Made by a program: the position numbers and the translations under genes | Origin: Nitrospinota bacterium | Lineage (GTDB): Bacteria; Nitrospinota_A; UBA7883; JACRGQ01 | Assembly (NCBI GenBank): GCA_016217735.1 | Contig: JACRGQ010000036.1 | Coordinates: forward strand, 1 to 36,441 | Direction: 5' to 3' | DNA length: 36,441 bases | Notes under the pieces: model-generated | What the model saw: only the letters and a program-made list of their open reading frames with translations | What the model was told of the DNA's origin: nothing | Databases searched by the model: none | In this document: positions 1 to 7,558 of the stretch, piece after piece | How positions within the stretch are numbered: position 1 is the stretch's first letter | How the letters are laid out: each line of letters starts with the position of its first letter

Positions 1-1
1 C

Positions 2-304
2 TATGTCCCCGGAGCGGGTTGGGTGCCGGCCGACCCGGCCGACGTGCGGAAGGCGATATTGGAGAAGAAGCTGGAAAACGATCCGGCGGAAGCGGCGAAA
101 TACCGTGAATACTATTTCAACGCCGTTGATCCGTATCGGGTAGTGGTGGCGACGGGCGGCAGGGGATATTACCTGAACCCGCCGCAGAAGGGCGGCCCGG
201 TGAACTACTTCATGTATCCGTATGCCGAGATCGACGGGAAACCGGTCGAATGGCTGGCGGCGCAAAAGGAATTGAAATACAAGATCACCTTCAAGAAATC
301 GTGA
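2..304 (+). CDS. C-terminal part of an unrecognised protein (cut by window edge)
   Basis: The frame is open from the first complete codon of the window to the TGA at 302-304, so this is the 3' end of a gene that begins outside. About 100 residues are visible. They are rich in Tyr and Pro, with a charged helix-like stretch (ILEKKLENDPAEAAKYREYY) followed by short beta-like segments. I see no signal peptide, cysteine motif or membrane segment in this part and I do not recognise the family. A GTG at 23 could serve as a start, but nothing resembling a ribosome-binding site precedes it, and the upstream codons read on smoothly, so a truncated gene is more likely. The PstS-like gene follows after 60 bases on the same strand. 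Confidence 0.6.
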   Translation, partial: YVPGAGWVPADPADVRKAILEKKLENDPAEAAKYREYYFNAVDPYRVVVATGGRGYYLNPPQKGGPVNYFMYPYAEIDGKPVEWLAAQKELKYKITFKKS

Positions 305-364
305 TCGGCCGCTGAGAACAAACAGGCCGCGGGAATCACCGCGAAATAGGAGAGGAGAAATGCG

Positions 365-1177
365 ATGCAAAAGAAACTGATAATGGCAATTGCTTTGGCC
401 GGCCTGGCGCTGGCCCCGGCGCTCTCGCATGCGGATGTGCAGACGCGGAAAATAACGCTTGCCGGCGACCCATGCACCATTCCGCAGGCCAAGGCGCTTG
501 CCGACGCGTTCACGAAAAAGACCGGTGTGGAAGTTGTGCTGGTGCAGGGGAAATGCAGGAACGGCGTTACCGAGGTGTTGGACGGCAAGGCCGATATCGG
601 GCTTGCCACGTTCAATTTCGACAAAAACGGGCTGGATAAAAGCCTGACGGACACCGTTGTGGGCAAAGCCCCCATCGTGATGGTTGTCAACAATGCAAAC
701 CCCGTGAACAATCTCTCCCAAGCCAATCTCAAGGCGATCCTTGCCGGCAAGATCAGGAACTGGAAAGAGGTGGGGGGCAAGGACATGGAGATAAAGAACG
801 TCTATCTTCAGCCCTGCGTGGTGGAGACTATGGCCTACCAGGCGGAGCATTACGGGCACGACATCAACCGCTTGAAGCCGGAAAAGCCGGGCAATCCCGT
901 GGCCGGAACGAATACGTTGGTCGAGCAGGACGAAGCGGCGATAGGGATGCAGTTGTACGGGCACGAAAGCCCGAACGTGAAGGTGCTGACGGTTGACGGG
1001 AATCTGCCGGACGCGAAGTCGTTCCCCGCGAAGTATGCGTTCTACGAGGACTATAATATGGTGACGAAGGGGGAGCCCTCCGGCGCGGTGAAAGAGTACG
1101 TCGATTTCGCGCTTGGCGATGAGGGACAGAAGATACTCGCATCGATAAAGCATATTCCGCTGAAGCAGGCGCGGTAA
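365..1177 (+). CDS. PstS-like periplasmic substrate-binding protein
   Basis: 270 residues with a Sec signal peptide (hydrophobic stretch about 5-20, cleavage after SHA near residue 23). The mature part is built like the PstS/PBP-like superfamily that binds phosphate or other small anions in the periplasm. It begins with a strand-loop (KITLAGDPCTIPQAKALADAF), has the DIGLAT segment near residue 77, the hallmark APIVMVVNNANPVNNLS followed by LKAILAGKIRNWKEVGG near 100-135, and an end like YVDFALGDEGQKIL. The SNWSGT-type phosphate-contact motifs of true PstS are not obvious. There are three cysteines in the mature protein. A strong AGGAG-type ribosome site precedes the ATG. No pstCAB transporter genes are in the window, so it may be an orphan sensor or binding protein. 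Ligand unknown. Confidence 0.8.
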   Translation: MQKKLIMAIALAGLALAPALSHADVQTRKITLAGDPCTIPQAKALADAFTKKTGVEVVLVQGKCRNGVTEVLDGKADIGLATFNFDKNGLDKSLTDTVVGKAPIVMVVNNANPVNNLSQANLKAILAGKIRNWKEVGGKDMEIKNVYLQPCVVETMAYQAEHYGHDINRLKPEKPGNPVAGTNTLVEQDEAAIGMQLYGHESPNVKVLTVDGNLPDAKSFPAKYAFYEDYNMVTKGEPSGAVKEYVDFALGDEGQKILASIKHIPLKQAR

Positions 1178-1199
1178 CCCCGCCGCCGGTTTTTTCCGC

Positions 1200-1235
1200 A
1201 ATGCGCGGGCCACCGCACAACGGCCCGCGCATTTT
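1200..1235 (+). terminator. Hairpin terminator after the PstS-like gene
   Basis: A perfect 12-bp stem (AATGCGCGGGCC / GGCCCGCGCATT) with a 10-base loop lies 23 bases after the stop codon and is followed by only a short T run (TTTT, then CCCTT). The stem is strong and the T tract poor, so it is a probable rather than certain intrinsic terminator. Confidence 0.7.
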
Positions 1236-1325
1236 CCCTTCCCCTTGCCGGATGTCCGCCGGATGATTTCACGAAGTATGTGCGATAATCGGAACCGCAC
1301 ATACACAACAACAGGGAGAACAATC

Positions 1326-2081
1326 GTGAAAAAAAAGGCTTTGGTGACGGGCGCCAGTGAAGGTATCGGGTATGTATTCGCAAAGCGGTTGGCCGCCGAG
1401 GGCTACGAGGTTACGGCGGTTGCCCGGAATGAAGACAAGCTGAAAAAGCTGGTGGAAGAAATAGGCGGCGGCCATTCGTATATTGCGGCCGACCTTACAA
1501 CCGAAGCCGGCCAGGATGCAATCATTCAGGCCATTTCAGCGCGGCATTATGACTTGTTGGTGAACAATGCGGGGATAGCCGCCATGGGCAAGTTCACCGA
1601 TATTCCCCTTAAAAGGCATGTCGATGTCTTAACGCTCAACTGCGAAACGGTGGTGAAACTTTCGTACGCGTACTTGAAAACGGCCACGGCGGGGGATGTC
1701 TTGATAAATGTTTCTTCGGCCCTTGCCTTCATGCCGATGCCGGTCATTGGGCTGTATTCCGCGACCAAGGCGTTTGTAACCTCTTTTTCCGAGTCGTTGT
1801 GGTTCGAGCAGAAATCGCGCGGCGTGTATGTGATGGGGCTGTGCCCCGGGATAACTTCGACGAACTTTAATGAAAACTCCGGCGGCGGAAAGGCGGACAC
1901 CCCCAAGCTGATGACGCAAACGTCCGAACAGGTGGTGGACAACGCATTGCAAGCGCTTAAATCCCGCAAAAAACCGACTGTTATATCGGGCCTGGTAAAC
2001 AATATTTTCGCGTTCATATCCCGGCTTATGTCCCGAAAGGCGATTGCCTCCATGATGGGGCAAATGGGGGCCAAGCAGTAA
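1326..2081 (+). CDS. Short-chain dehydrogenase/reductase (SDR family)
   Basis: 251 residues, the usual length for a classical SDR. The NAD(P)-binding Rossmann motif TGASEGIG is at residues 8-15, the structural NNAG at 80-83, the catalytic serine near 130 and the catalytic pair Tyr144-x3-Lys148 (YSATK). Such enzymes oxidise or reduce alcohols, ketones or sugars with NAD(P)H in the cytoplasm; the substrate cannot be read from the sequence. The GTG at 1326 was chosen because AGGGAGA lies 7 bases upstream and the Rossmann strand begins within four residues. An earlier ATG at 1278 is in frame but would add a tail of no recognisable kind. It sits alone between two hairpins, with no visible link to the respiratory genes. 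Confidence 0.85.
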   Translation: MKKKALVTGASEGIGYVFAKRLAAEGYEVTAVARNEDKLKKLVEEIGGGHSYIAADLTTEAGQDAIIQAISARHYDLLVNNAGIAAMGKFTDIPLKRHVDVLTLNCETVVKLSYAYLKTATAGDVLINVSSALAFMPMPVIGLYSATKAFVTSFSESLWFEQKSRGVYVMGLCPGITSTNFNENSGGGKADTPKLMTQTSEQVVDNALQALKSRKKPTVISGLVNNIFAFISRLMSRKAIASMMGQMGAKQ

Positions 2082-2112
2082 GCGGGGAATACAAAGGCGG
2101 CCGCCCCTTTAA

Positions 2113-2138
2113 CGGCCGGGCGGGATATAAACCGGCCG
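2113..2138 (+). terminator. Possible weak terminator hairpin after the SDR gene
   Basis: A 7-bp GC-only stem (CGGCCGG / CCGGCCG) with a 12-base loop lies 32 bases after the SDR stop. It is not followed by a T run, so it may only be a structured 3' end. Confidence 0.35.
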
Positions 2139-2169
2139 GGACAAATCTAAAAAAATTTTAAAAATATGG

Positions 2170-2197
2170 TTGACATATCATATAGGATAGATATAAT
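2170..2197 (+). promoter_or_regulatory. Sigma-70 promoter for the Rrf2 gene
   Basis: TTGACA (2170-2175) and TATAAT (2192-2197) both match the consensus hexamers perfectly and are separated by 16 bases. The spacer and surrounding DNA are AT-rich. The start codon of the Rrf2 gene is 70 bases downstream of the -10 element. Confidence 0.75.
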
Positions 2198-2221
2198 CCC
2201 ATTTAAACAGGACTAAATGGG
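2198..2221 (+). promoter_or_regulatory. Inverted repeat overlapping the transcription start: probable Rrf2 operator
   Basis: CCCATTTA, eight bases, TAAATGGG: a perfect 8-bp inverted repeat that begins directly after the -10 hexamer and therefore covers the expected start of transcription. Binding here would block the promoter. The nearest gene codes for an Rrf2-family regulator, so autorepression is the natural reading. The repeat does not match the IscR type 1 or the E. coli NsrR consensus as I remember them. Confidence 0.6.
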
Positions 2222-2267
2222 TGCACTAAGTCATGTTTTAATTGTCGGGAAAGGGGAATGTTAAGTT

Positions 2268-2777
2268 ATGTTTAAGTTGTCACGAAAAGGGGAGTACGCG
2301 ATACGGCTGATCCTCCATCTTGCGGCCAATCCCGGCAAGGTATGCACCACCGGGGAAATCGCGAAGGTTCAGGACATACCGTCCGCCTTCCTCAAAAAGA
2401 TAATCCAGGATTTGCGGCCATCCGGCTTCATCGCTTCCGCCAAGGGGCAAAAAGGGGGAATTTTGCTTAATACCCCCCCGGAAAATATATCGGTCAGCGA
2501 CATCATCCAGGCGGTTGAAGGGCCGTTGTTCCTGAACGTCTGCCTCGTGAAAAAAGGCGCCTGCTCCCGCGATGAGGTATGCCCGGTGCATGAAATGTGG
2601 AGAAAATGCCAGGAAGCCGTGGACGGTATCTGGAAGGCGAACAACTTCAAGGAAATGGCGGAGCGGGGCAAGCAACTGGCGTGGACGCAGGCGGGACGGA
2701 TGAAGAATGGCGGCGCGGGTGACGGCACGCGGGGACATATAAAAAAGTTAAAAGTCCGCAACGCGGATAAGGGTTAA
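2268..2777 (+). CDS. Rrf2-family Fe-S transcriptional regulator (NsrR/IscR-like)
   Basis: 169 residues. The N-terminal winged helix-turn-helix runs from SRKGEYAIRLILHLA to about residue 70, and the Rrf2 signature around QDIPSAFLKKIIQDLR is clear. Three cysteines (C92-x6-C99-x5-C105) stand where NsrR and IscR bind an Fe-S cluster, with one more residue between the first two than in IscR. The protein therefore probably senses nitric oxide, oxygen or Fe-S status and controls its own promoter and the oxidase operon that follows after 38 bases. The C-terminal 40 residues are basic and not typical of the family. The ATG at 2268 has only a weak upstream purine stretch. Which signal is sensed cannot be told from the sequence. 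Confidence 0.88.
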   Translation: MFKLSRKGEYAIRLILHLAANPGKVCTTGEIAKVQDIPSAFLKKIIQDLRPSGFIASAKGQKGGILLNTPPENISVSDIIQAVEGPLFLNVCLVKKGACSRDEVCPVHEMWRKCQEAVDGIWKANNFKEMAERGKQLAWTQAGRMKNGGAGDGTRGHIKKLKVRNADKG

Positions 2778-2815
2778 TACGGGTTGATTTAACAGTTTTA
2801 AAGGGAGGGATTTCT

Positions 2816-3574
2816 ATGAGCGCTCATGCAACAACAACCGGGCAGCACTGGGATACCAGTACGGCGCCCCTATTGGTGGCGGTGGGGTGTTTACTCGCCG
2901 TGCCGCTGCCATTCGCCAGCTATTTCCAGTACAACAGCCTGGGAATGGCGGTGGGATTTTTGGGGATCGGGGTGCCGGTCCTGCTGTCGGGCATTGCGAT
3001 CTGGGTGCAGGAAGGCGTAAGCCAGAAGCACGACCAGTTCGGCTATTCCCAAATGGCGTTGCCCATATTCATCACTTCAGAAGTGCTTATTTTTCTCGGC
3101 CTGTTCACAAGCTATTGGGCGCTTCGGCTTCTGGCCCCCTCGTGGCCGCCAGCGGGGACGCCGCACATTGGCACCACCATTCCCATTATAATGACCATCC
3201 TGCTTGTAACATCAAGCTATACCTACCACCTCGCGGAAGGGAAGTTGGAGGAAGGGGATACGGGCGGATTTAAGTCCATGCTCGGTCTTACCATGCTGCT
3301 GGGAGTTTTGTTCCTGGGGCTGAGCATGTTCGAATATAACCATCTCATCGGCGAAAACTTCACTCCGTCGGCCAACATTTTCGGGTCGGCGTTCTATTCC
3401 ATAACCGGTTTCCACGCCGCGCACGTTTTGATCGGACTTTGCACGTTCATCGCCGTTTTGCTTCCGGCGTTGAAGGGGAAGACGAACATGGATTTCGTGA
3501 AATGCGCCGGGGTGTACTGGCACTTCGTCGACATTGTATGGTTCTTCGTCGTTTCGCAGATATATTTCTGGTAG
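2816..3574 (+). CDS. Haem-copper oxidase subunit III
   Basis: 252 residues with about seven membrane segments and no haem or metal motif, as expected for CoxC. The conserved membrane glutamate (SEVLIFLGLF, near residue 92) and the late family signature (GFHAAHVLIG, then YWHFVDIVWFF at the C terminus) are present. It supports the catalytic subunit in the inner membrane. The ATG has AAAGGGAGGG eight bases upstream. It is the first structural gene of the operon III-SCO-II-I, an order that differs from the common II-I-III arrangement. SCO begins five bases after its stop codon. Confidence 0.9.
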   Translation: MSAHATTTGQHWDTSTAPLLVAVGCLLAVPLPFASYFQYNSLGMAVGFLGIGVPVLLSGIAIWVQEGVSQKHDQFGYSQMALPIFITSEVLIFLGLFTSYWALRLLAPSWPPAGTPHIGTTIPIIMTILLVTSSYTYHLAEGKLEEGDTGGFKSMLGLTMLLGVLFLGLSMFEYNHLIGENFTPSANIFGSAFYSITGFHAAHVLIGLCTFIAVLLPALKGKTNMDFVKCAGVYWHFVDIVWFFVVSQIYFW

Positions 3575-3578
3575 AACG

Positions 3579-4412
3579 ATGAAAAAAGCGGCATTCGGGA
3601 TGTTCTCGCGCATGGCGTTGCGGATATTATTTTTTGTGGCGCTTGCCACGGGGATAGCCTCCGCCGAGTATGGCCGCATTGCCGATTCCGCGATAGATGT
3701 TTCAACTCTCAAGATCGACGAAAGCAAATATTTAGGGAAGAAGCTTAATGGCGAAATAGCCCTTGTGGACCAGGATGGGATCCGTTTCAACCTCAAGGAT
3801 ATGTTCGGCAAGCCGCTTATTCTCATTCTTTCCTACTACGCGTGCGACGGGGTCTGTTCCACCGTGAATGCCGACCTGAGGGATGTCCTCGCAAAGGCCG
3901 GAAACGTGGAGATAGGAAAGGATTTCAACGTGCTGACCATTTCGTTCGATAAAAACGATACCGCCGGGGCTATCACCCATTTCCGCAGCGACCTTTCCCT
4001 TCCCCCTAACCAAGCCAGGGCATGGAAACATGCCCTGGCTCTTAATTCCAAAGATGTGGCGGATTTGGCCGCCGGGATCGGTTTCAAGTATTTCTGGTCG
4101 CCCAGCGATCGGATGTTCTTCCATCCCAACGTGTACATCTTCATATCTCCCTCGGGAAGGGCCGCCCGTTATCTGTACGCATCCAGCGTGGGGGCACTCG
4201 ACTTGGAAGTGGCTTTGACCGAAACGGCGGGGGACAAGTTGAGCCCCAGCCAGATCGGCAATCTGCTTGTCAGTTACTGCTACAGCTACAACTATAAAGT
4301 TGGGAAGTACACCCTGAACCTCCCGCTTTTCATCGGCCTCGGCTCGCTTACTATCGGGGGTATCTCGTTTCTTGTCGCCGCTTATGTTCACAAAAGAAAA
4401 AGAACCAATTAA
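3579..4412 (+). CDS. SCO1/SenC-type copper chaperone, membrane anchored
   Basis: 277 residues in a thioredoxin fold. The copper-binding CxxxC (C89-D-G-V-C93) and the distant histidine (FFHPNVYIF, H182) are both present, so it should deliver copper to the CuA centre of subunit II in the periplasm. There is an N-terminal signal (about 10-29) and a second hydrophobic segment close to the C terminus (about 246-268). The C-terminal anchor plus the stretch after the thioredoxin domain resemble SCO proteins of Nitrospira- and Deltaproteobacteria-type oxidase operons. The ATG at 3579 is five bases after the subunit III stop, with a poor ribosome site; the in-frame ATG at 3600 is an alternative and leaves a cleaner signal peptide. 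Confidence 0.88.
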   Translation: MKKAAFGMFSRMALRILFFVALATGIASAEYGRIADSAIDVSTLKIDESKYLGKKLNGEIALVDQDGIRFNLKDMFGKPLILILSYYACDGVCSTVNADLRDVLAKAGNVEIGKDFNVLTISFDKNDTAGAITHFRSDLSLPPNQARAWKHALALNSKDVADLAAGIGFKYFWSPSDRMFFHPNVYIFISPSGRAARYLYASSVGALDLEVALTETAGDKLSPSQIGNLLVSYCYSYNYKVGKYTLNLPLFIGLGSLTIGGISFLVAAYVHKRKRTN

Positions 4413-4425
4413 GGGAGGATCTTTT

Positions 4426-5178
4426 ATGCGTTATGTCTCAGCATTAAGAATTTTGGGAGCGGTTGCGCTAACCGCCGTTCCCGCGTTCGCGTCCGGCGGG
4501 GGAGGGGAAATCGCCGATCCCGCCCACGGATGGGATGTGCTCTGGGAGCACGTTCTGCTCGACCTATTCATCATCGGCGGCCTGTTCGCGGTGGTTGCCG
4601 CCTACTGGCTGTTCAAGTACCGGGCGGATAGTCCGACCGAGGTGGGAACAGGCCCCACGCTTACGCGGGCGCAGATGTTCGGATGGACACTCATTCCGGC
4701 GTTTATCTTCATGGCGGACGACTTTTACCTTGCCGCGAACGGATGGACCCTCTGGAACACCTACCGGACCGTCCCCAAGGACGCGCTGGAGGTCAAGGTG
4801 ACCGCTTCGATGTGGTCATGGAGCTTTGAGTATGACAATGGCGCCACTTCGGATGTTCTGAAGGTTCCGGCGGGGCGGCCCGTCGTGCTGCGGATGACGA
4901 GCGAAGATGTTGTCCACTCGTTCTTTTTGCCGAAGCACCGGGTGAAAGAAGACGTGATGCCCGGGCGGGTAACGTATCTCTGGTTCTACCCCAAAGAGGC
5001 GGGGAAAACCTATGTGACCTGCACCGAATTCTGCGGGGCGCAACACGCCGAGATGAACGCCGACGTTGAGGCGATTCCGGCGGAGGAGTTTAACACTTGG
5101 TTGGCATCGGCCGGCGCCAAGGCCGCGCCGGCGGCCGCCGGCGAGCAGCCTGCCACCGCACCGGGCAGCGCCCTATAA
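4426..5178 (+). CDS. Haem-copper oxidase subunit II with CuA centre
   Basis: 250 residues: signal peptide (cleavage after AFA, near 22), two membrane helices (about 40-62 and 84-104), then a periplasmic cupredoxin domain. All CuA ligands are there: H164 (DVVHSF) and C199-T-E-F-C203-x3-H207-x2-M210. It takes electrons from cytochrome c and passes them to subunit I. No cytochrome c domain is fused; the C terminus is an Ala/Pro-rich tail. The ATG was chosen because AAGGGAGGA lies just upstream. The intact CuA set here is a useful comparison for the altered CuA site of the NosZ-like protein at 7559. Confidence 0.93.
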   Translation: MRYVSALRILGAVALTAVPAFASGGGGEIADPAHGWDVLWEHVLLDLFIIGGLFAVVAAYWLFKYRADSPTEVGTGPTLTRAQMFGWTLIPAFIFMADDFYLAANGWTLWNTYRTVPKDALEVKVTASMWSWSFEYDNGATSDVLKVPAGRPVVLRMTSEDVVHSFFLPKHRVKEDVMPGRVTYLWFYPKEAGKTYVTCTEFCGAQHAEMNADVEAIPAEEFNTWLASAGAKAAPAAAGEQPATAPGSAL

Positions 5179-5198
5179 GATTGAGGAGAAAATAAAAA

Positions 5199-6761
5199 AT
5201 GAAAGAGTGGATTTTTACAACCGACCATAAACGGGTCGGCATCCTGTACCTTATCGGCTCCATGGCCGCGTTCGCTGTGGCGGGCATCATGGCGTTGCTG
5301 ATGCGCGCCGAGCAGTTCAACATCGGCCTGGGGGTGGCCTCGGAGCCGACCCAGTACAACACGTGGCTGTATTTTCACGGCGCCGCGATGATATTGGGCT
5401 TTTTGATCCCCGGACTCACCGGCTTCGCCGCCAATTACCTTATCCCCCTCATGATTGGGGCCAAGGACGTCGCGTTTCCCCGGCTGAACGCCCTTAGCCT
5501 TTGGCTGTTCTGGATGGGCATCGTCGTCGCGCTTCTTACGTTCGTCATTCCCGATGCGCCGGACATCATGTGGACCGGCTATCCTCCGTATTCCGTAAAA
5601 ACGGCCGGGAATACCGCGTTCTATGTTTTCACCGTGCATCTCATCGGCTTCTCGTCGATTCTGGGCGCGGTCAACTTCCTTACCACCATCATCTACATGC
5701 GCGCGCCGGGAATGGGCTGGATGCAGATGAACGTCTTCGTCTGGTCCCTCTTCACCGGCCTCATCGTCCAGCTTGTTTTCGTGCCGGTGCTCGCCGCGGC
5801 CGTGACGCTGCTCCTGTTTGACAAGTATCTGGGCACGCATTTCTTCGACGCCGCGGCGGGCGGGGACGTGCTGCTGTACCAGAACCTCTTTTGGTTCTAT
5901 TCGCACCCCGCCGTCTACGTCATTTTCCTGCCGGCGATGGGGCTTTTGTTCGAGATAATCTCAACGAACGCAAAAAACCGCCCGTTCAATTACAACGCCC
6001 TGATTGTCGGGATGTGCGGCATCGTTTTGATTACCGGCGAAGTGTGGGTGCATCACCTCTACACCTCCGGCATGCCCGACTGGATACGGATCGGCCAGAT
6101 GGTGACGACGCTCATGATTTCCGTGCCGGTGGGCGTCATGGTCATATCGCTGTGGGGAACGCTCTATAAGGGCGCCATCACGTTCAACACGGCCATGTAT
6201 TACGGCGTCTCCTGCCTTTTCCTGCTCTTGCTGGGAGGGCTTACCGGTATACCGCTGGCGATGACCGCGCTGGATCTGCACCTCTCCGAAACCTCGTTCA
6301 TTCACGCCCACTTCCATTTCATCATGGGCATTTTCGCGGCCTTCGTCGTGTTCGGCTCGGTCTACTTCTACTTCCCGAAGATGACCGGCAGGATGTGCAA
6401 CGAGGCGCTCGGGAAACTTTCGTTCTGGCTGAACTTTATCGGCGTGAACGTGACGTTCTGGCCGCTGTTCATCATCGGCGTGAAATATGGAATGCCGCGC
6501 CGCTACTACGATTACGCCAGGATTCCCGAGGCTGTGCCGTACCATCACGTTGCCACATTCGGAGCGGTGCTGGTGGCATTGGGTATAACCCTCATGCTCG
6601 TCAACTGGATTTACGGGGCCATCAAGGGACCGAAGGCGCCGGAAAATCCCTGGCGCTCCGCGTCGCTTGAATGGACGCACGCGGCCAGCCCTCCGCCGCA
6701 TGGCAACTTCCCCGCGCCCGTGACCGTTTCCTCTGATTGGACGCCGTACAACTACAAATAA
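5199..6761 (+). CDS. Haem-copper oxidase subunit I, A2-like, with altered proton-channel residues
   Basis: 520 residues and about twelve membrane helices. Low-spin haem ligands H60 and H373, high-spin haem ligand H371 (HAHFH) and CuB ligands H236, H285 and H286 are present. The tyrosine that cross-links to a CuB histidine in oxygen reductases is kept (Y240). The helix VI motif is YSHPAVY, which defines A2-type enzymes (no Glu in HPEVY). D-channel entry residues N79, D90 and N97 are conserved. The K-channel lysine of A-type enzymes (motif FKTPM) is replaced by Asn330 (FNTAM), which is unusual. It most likely reduces O2 in the inner membrane, but relatives of this superfamily that reduce NO often lose proton-channel residues. 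Start supported by GAGGAGAA upstream. Confidence 0.92.
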   Translation: MKEWIFTTDHKRVGILYLIGSMAAFAVAGIMALLMRAEQFNIGLGVASEPTQYNTWLYFHGAAMILGFLIPGLTGFAANYLIPLMIGAKDVAFPRLNALSLWLFWMGIVVALLTFVIPDAPDIMWTGYPPYSVKTAGNTAFYVFTVHLIGFSSILGAVNFLTTIIYMRAPGMGWMQMNVFVWSLFTGLIVQLVFVPVLAAAVTLLLFDKYLGTHFFDAAAGGDVLLYQNLFWFYSHPAVYVIFLPAMGLLFEIISTNAKNRPFNYNALIVGMCGIVLITGEVWVHHLYTSGMPDWIRIGQMVTTLMISVPVGVMVISLWGTLYKGAITFNTAMYYGVSCLFLLLLGGLTGIPLAMTALDLHLSETSFIHAHFHFIMGIFAAFVVFGSVYFYFPKMTGRMCNEALGKLSFWLNFIGVNVTFWPLFIIGVKYGMPRRYYDYARIPEAVPYHHVATFGAVLVALGITLMLVNWIYGAIKGPKAPENPWRSASLEWTHAASPPPHGNFPAPVTVSSDWTPYNYK

Positions 6762-6786
6762 ACGTTTTCCAAACGGAGCCGTATAG

Positions 6787-6819
6787 GCGGGAGCTGTGAA
6801 AGGCTCCCGCTTTTTTTTT
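6787..6819 (+). terminator. Intrinsic terminator of the oxidase operon
   Basis: Perfect 8-bp stem (GCGGGAGC / GCTCCCGC), 8-base loop, then nine T residues. It lies 25 bases after the subunit I stop codon. Confidence 0.92.
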
Positions 6820-7000
6820 GGTTCTTCCCGGCGGGCGGCCCATAATCCATTTAGGGCAATAATCCGCGGGGGAACTGCCCGGAAGTTGCGGGGACAGGCT
6901 TTCCGCGCACTTAACAATGGGATTGATTTTATTTCCCCAAAACCCTATATTGACCATGAACCGGGTTGCTCAATTATTTTCTTGATTTGGGTGTTGCTAG
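6820..7000. other. Non-coding stretch upstream of the NosZ-like operon
   Basis: No gene with a ribosome site or recognisable product is seen here. An 81-residue reading frame crosses the terminator and this stretch, but it lacks a ribosome site and its composition is random. The 3' half is AT-rich, as expected for an upstream regulatory region. Confidence 0.5.
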
Positions 7001-7018
7001 TTGTGGTATATTCCACAA
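7001..7018 (+). promoter_or_regulatory. CRP/FNR-family-type operator palindrome
   Basis: TTGTGG-TATATT-CCACAA is a perfect inverted repeat with the half-site length and 6-base spacing of CRP sites (TGTGA-N6-TCACA). A TATGAA element at 7037-7042 could be the -10 hexamer; the palindrome would then be centred near -40, the class II activator position. FNR, NnrR and DNR proteins of denitrifiers belong to this superfamily but usually prefer TTGAT-N4-ATCAA, so the regulator may be a CRP-like branch. The first gene downstream starts at 7124. Confidence 0.55.
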
Positions 7019-7123
7019 ATGACGTGCGATATGGCTTATGAAGGATGTTGCACCGATAAAAAAGGTGCGGGGTTTAAAGTTCTCTAAATTTAACATTTTT
7101 GGAATTAGGGGGGGTGATAGCAG

Positions 7124-7540
7124 ATGAAAATAAAGTCAATGGGTTTTGCTTTCGTGTTTGCTCTGGTCTCAATGGTCTTTTTGGCTCAGACCGCGGTTGC
7201 CGAATTGGGCAACGGTTCCACCAACAAAGACTGCTTGCAGGTTGGCACGATAACCAAACTGGGAAATCGTGAGCTTACGATTGCTACCAAATTCGAAAAG
7301 GATAGCAAGACGTACACCATGAAGTTGCATCCCGATGCATACGTGATGACCGGCGACAGAGGCGTCTTCAAAAAGTTTGCGGAATTGAAGGGCGGCGAGC
7401 TGGTTGCGGTGTACGGATGGAATCTGACCGGCAATGACTATGTGGCCAGAAGGATCGTTATTCTGGATTCTAACAGCTACCTGATTAAACGGCTTGACGC
7501 TGATGCCAAGGCCGGCGTTTATTACAAGCACGAAAAATAA
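7124..7540 (+). CDS. Small secreted protein of unknown function upstream of the NosZ-like gene
   Basis: 138 residues with a clear Sec signal peptide (about 1-26, cleavage after AVA). The mature part of about 110 residues reads as beta strands (VGTITKLGNRELTIATKF, then a second set ending ARRIVIL) and suggests a small OB-like barrel of the kind found in DUF5666-type periplasmic proteins; that comparison is weak. One cysteine, no haem motif, few histidines. AGGGGGGGTGA lies 7 bases upstream of the ATG. The NosZ-like gene begins 18 bases after its stop, so the two should be cotranscribed from the promoter near 7001. A helper or assembly role for the copper enzyme is inferred only from position. 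Confidence 0.8.
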   Translation: MKIKSMGFAFVFALVSMVFLAQTAVAELGNGSTNKDCLQVGTITKLGNRELTIATKFEKDSKTYTMKLHPDAYVMTGDRGVFKKFAELKGGELVAVYGWNLTGNDYVARRIVILDSNSYLIKRLDADAKAGVYYKHEK

Positions 7541-7558
7541 CGGAGGGGGTGGTAACTC

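Noticed and set aside
365-1177. A phosphate transport operon
   Set aside because: Only a PstS-like binding protein is present; no permease or ATPase genes follow.
6796-7041. 81-residue frame between oxidase terminator and NosZ-like operon
   Set aside because: It starts inside the terminator hairpin, lacks a ribosome site and covers the CRP-like site; composition looks random.
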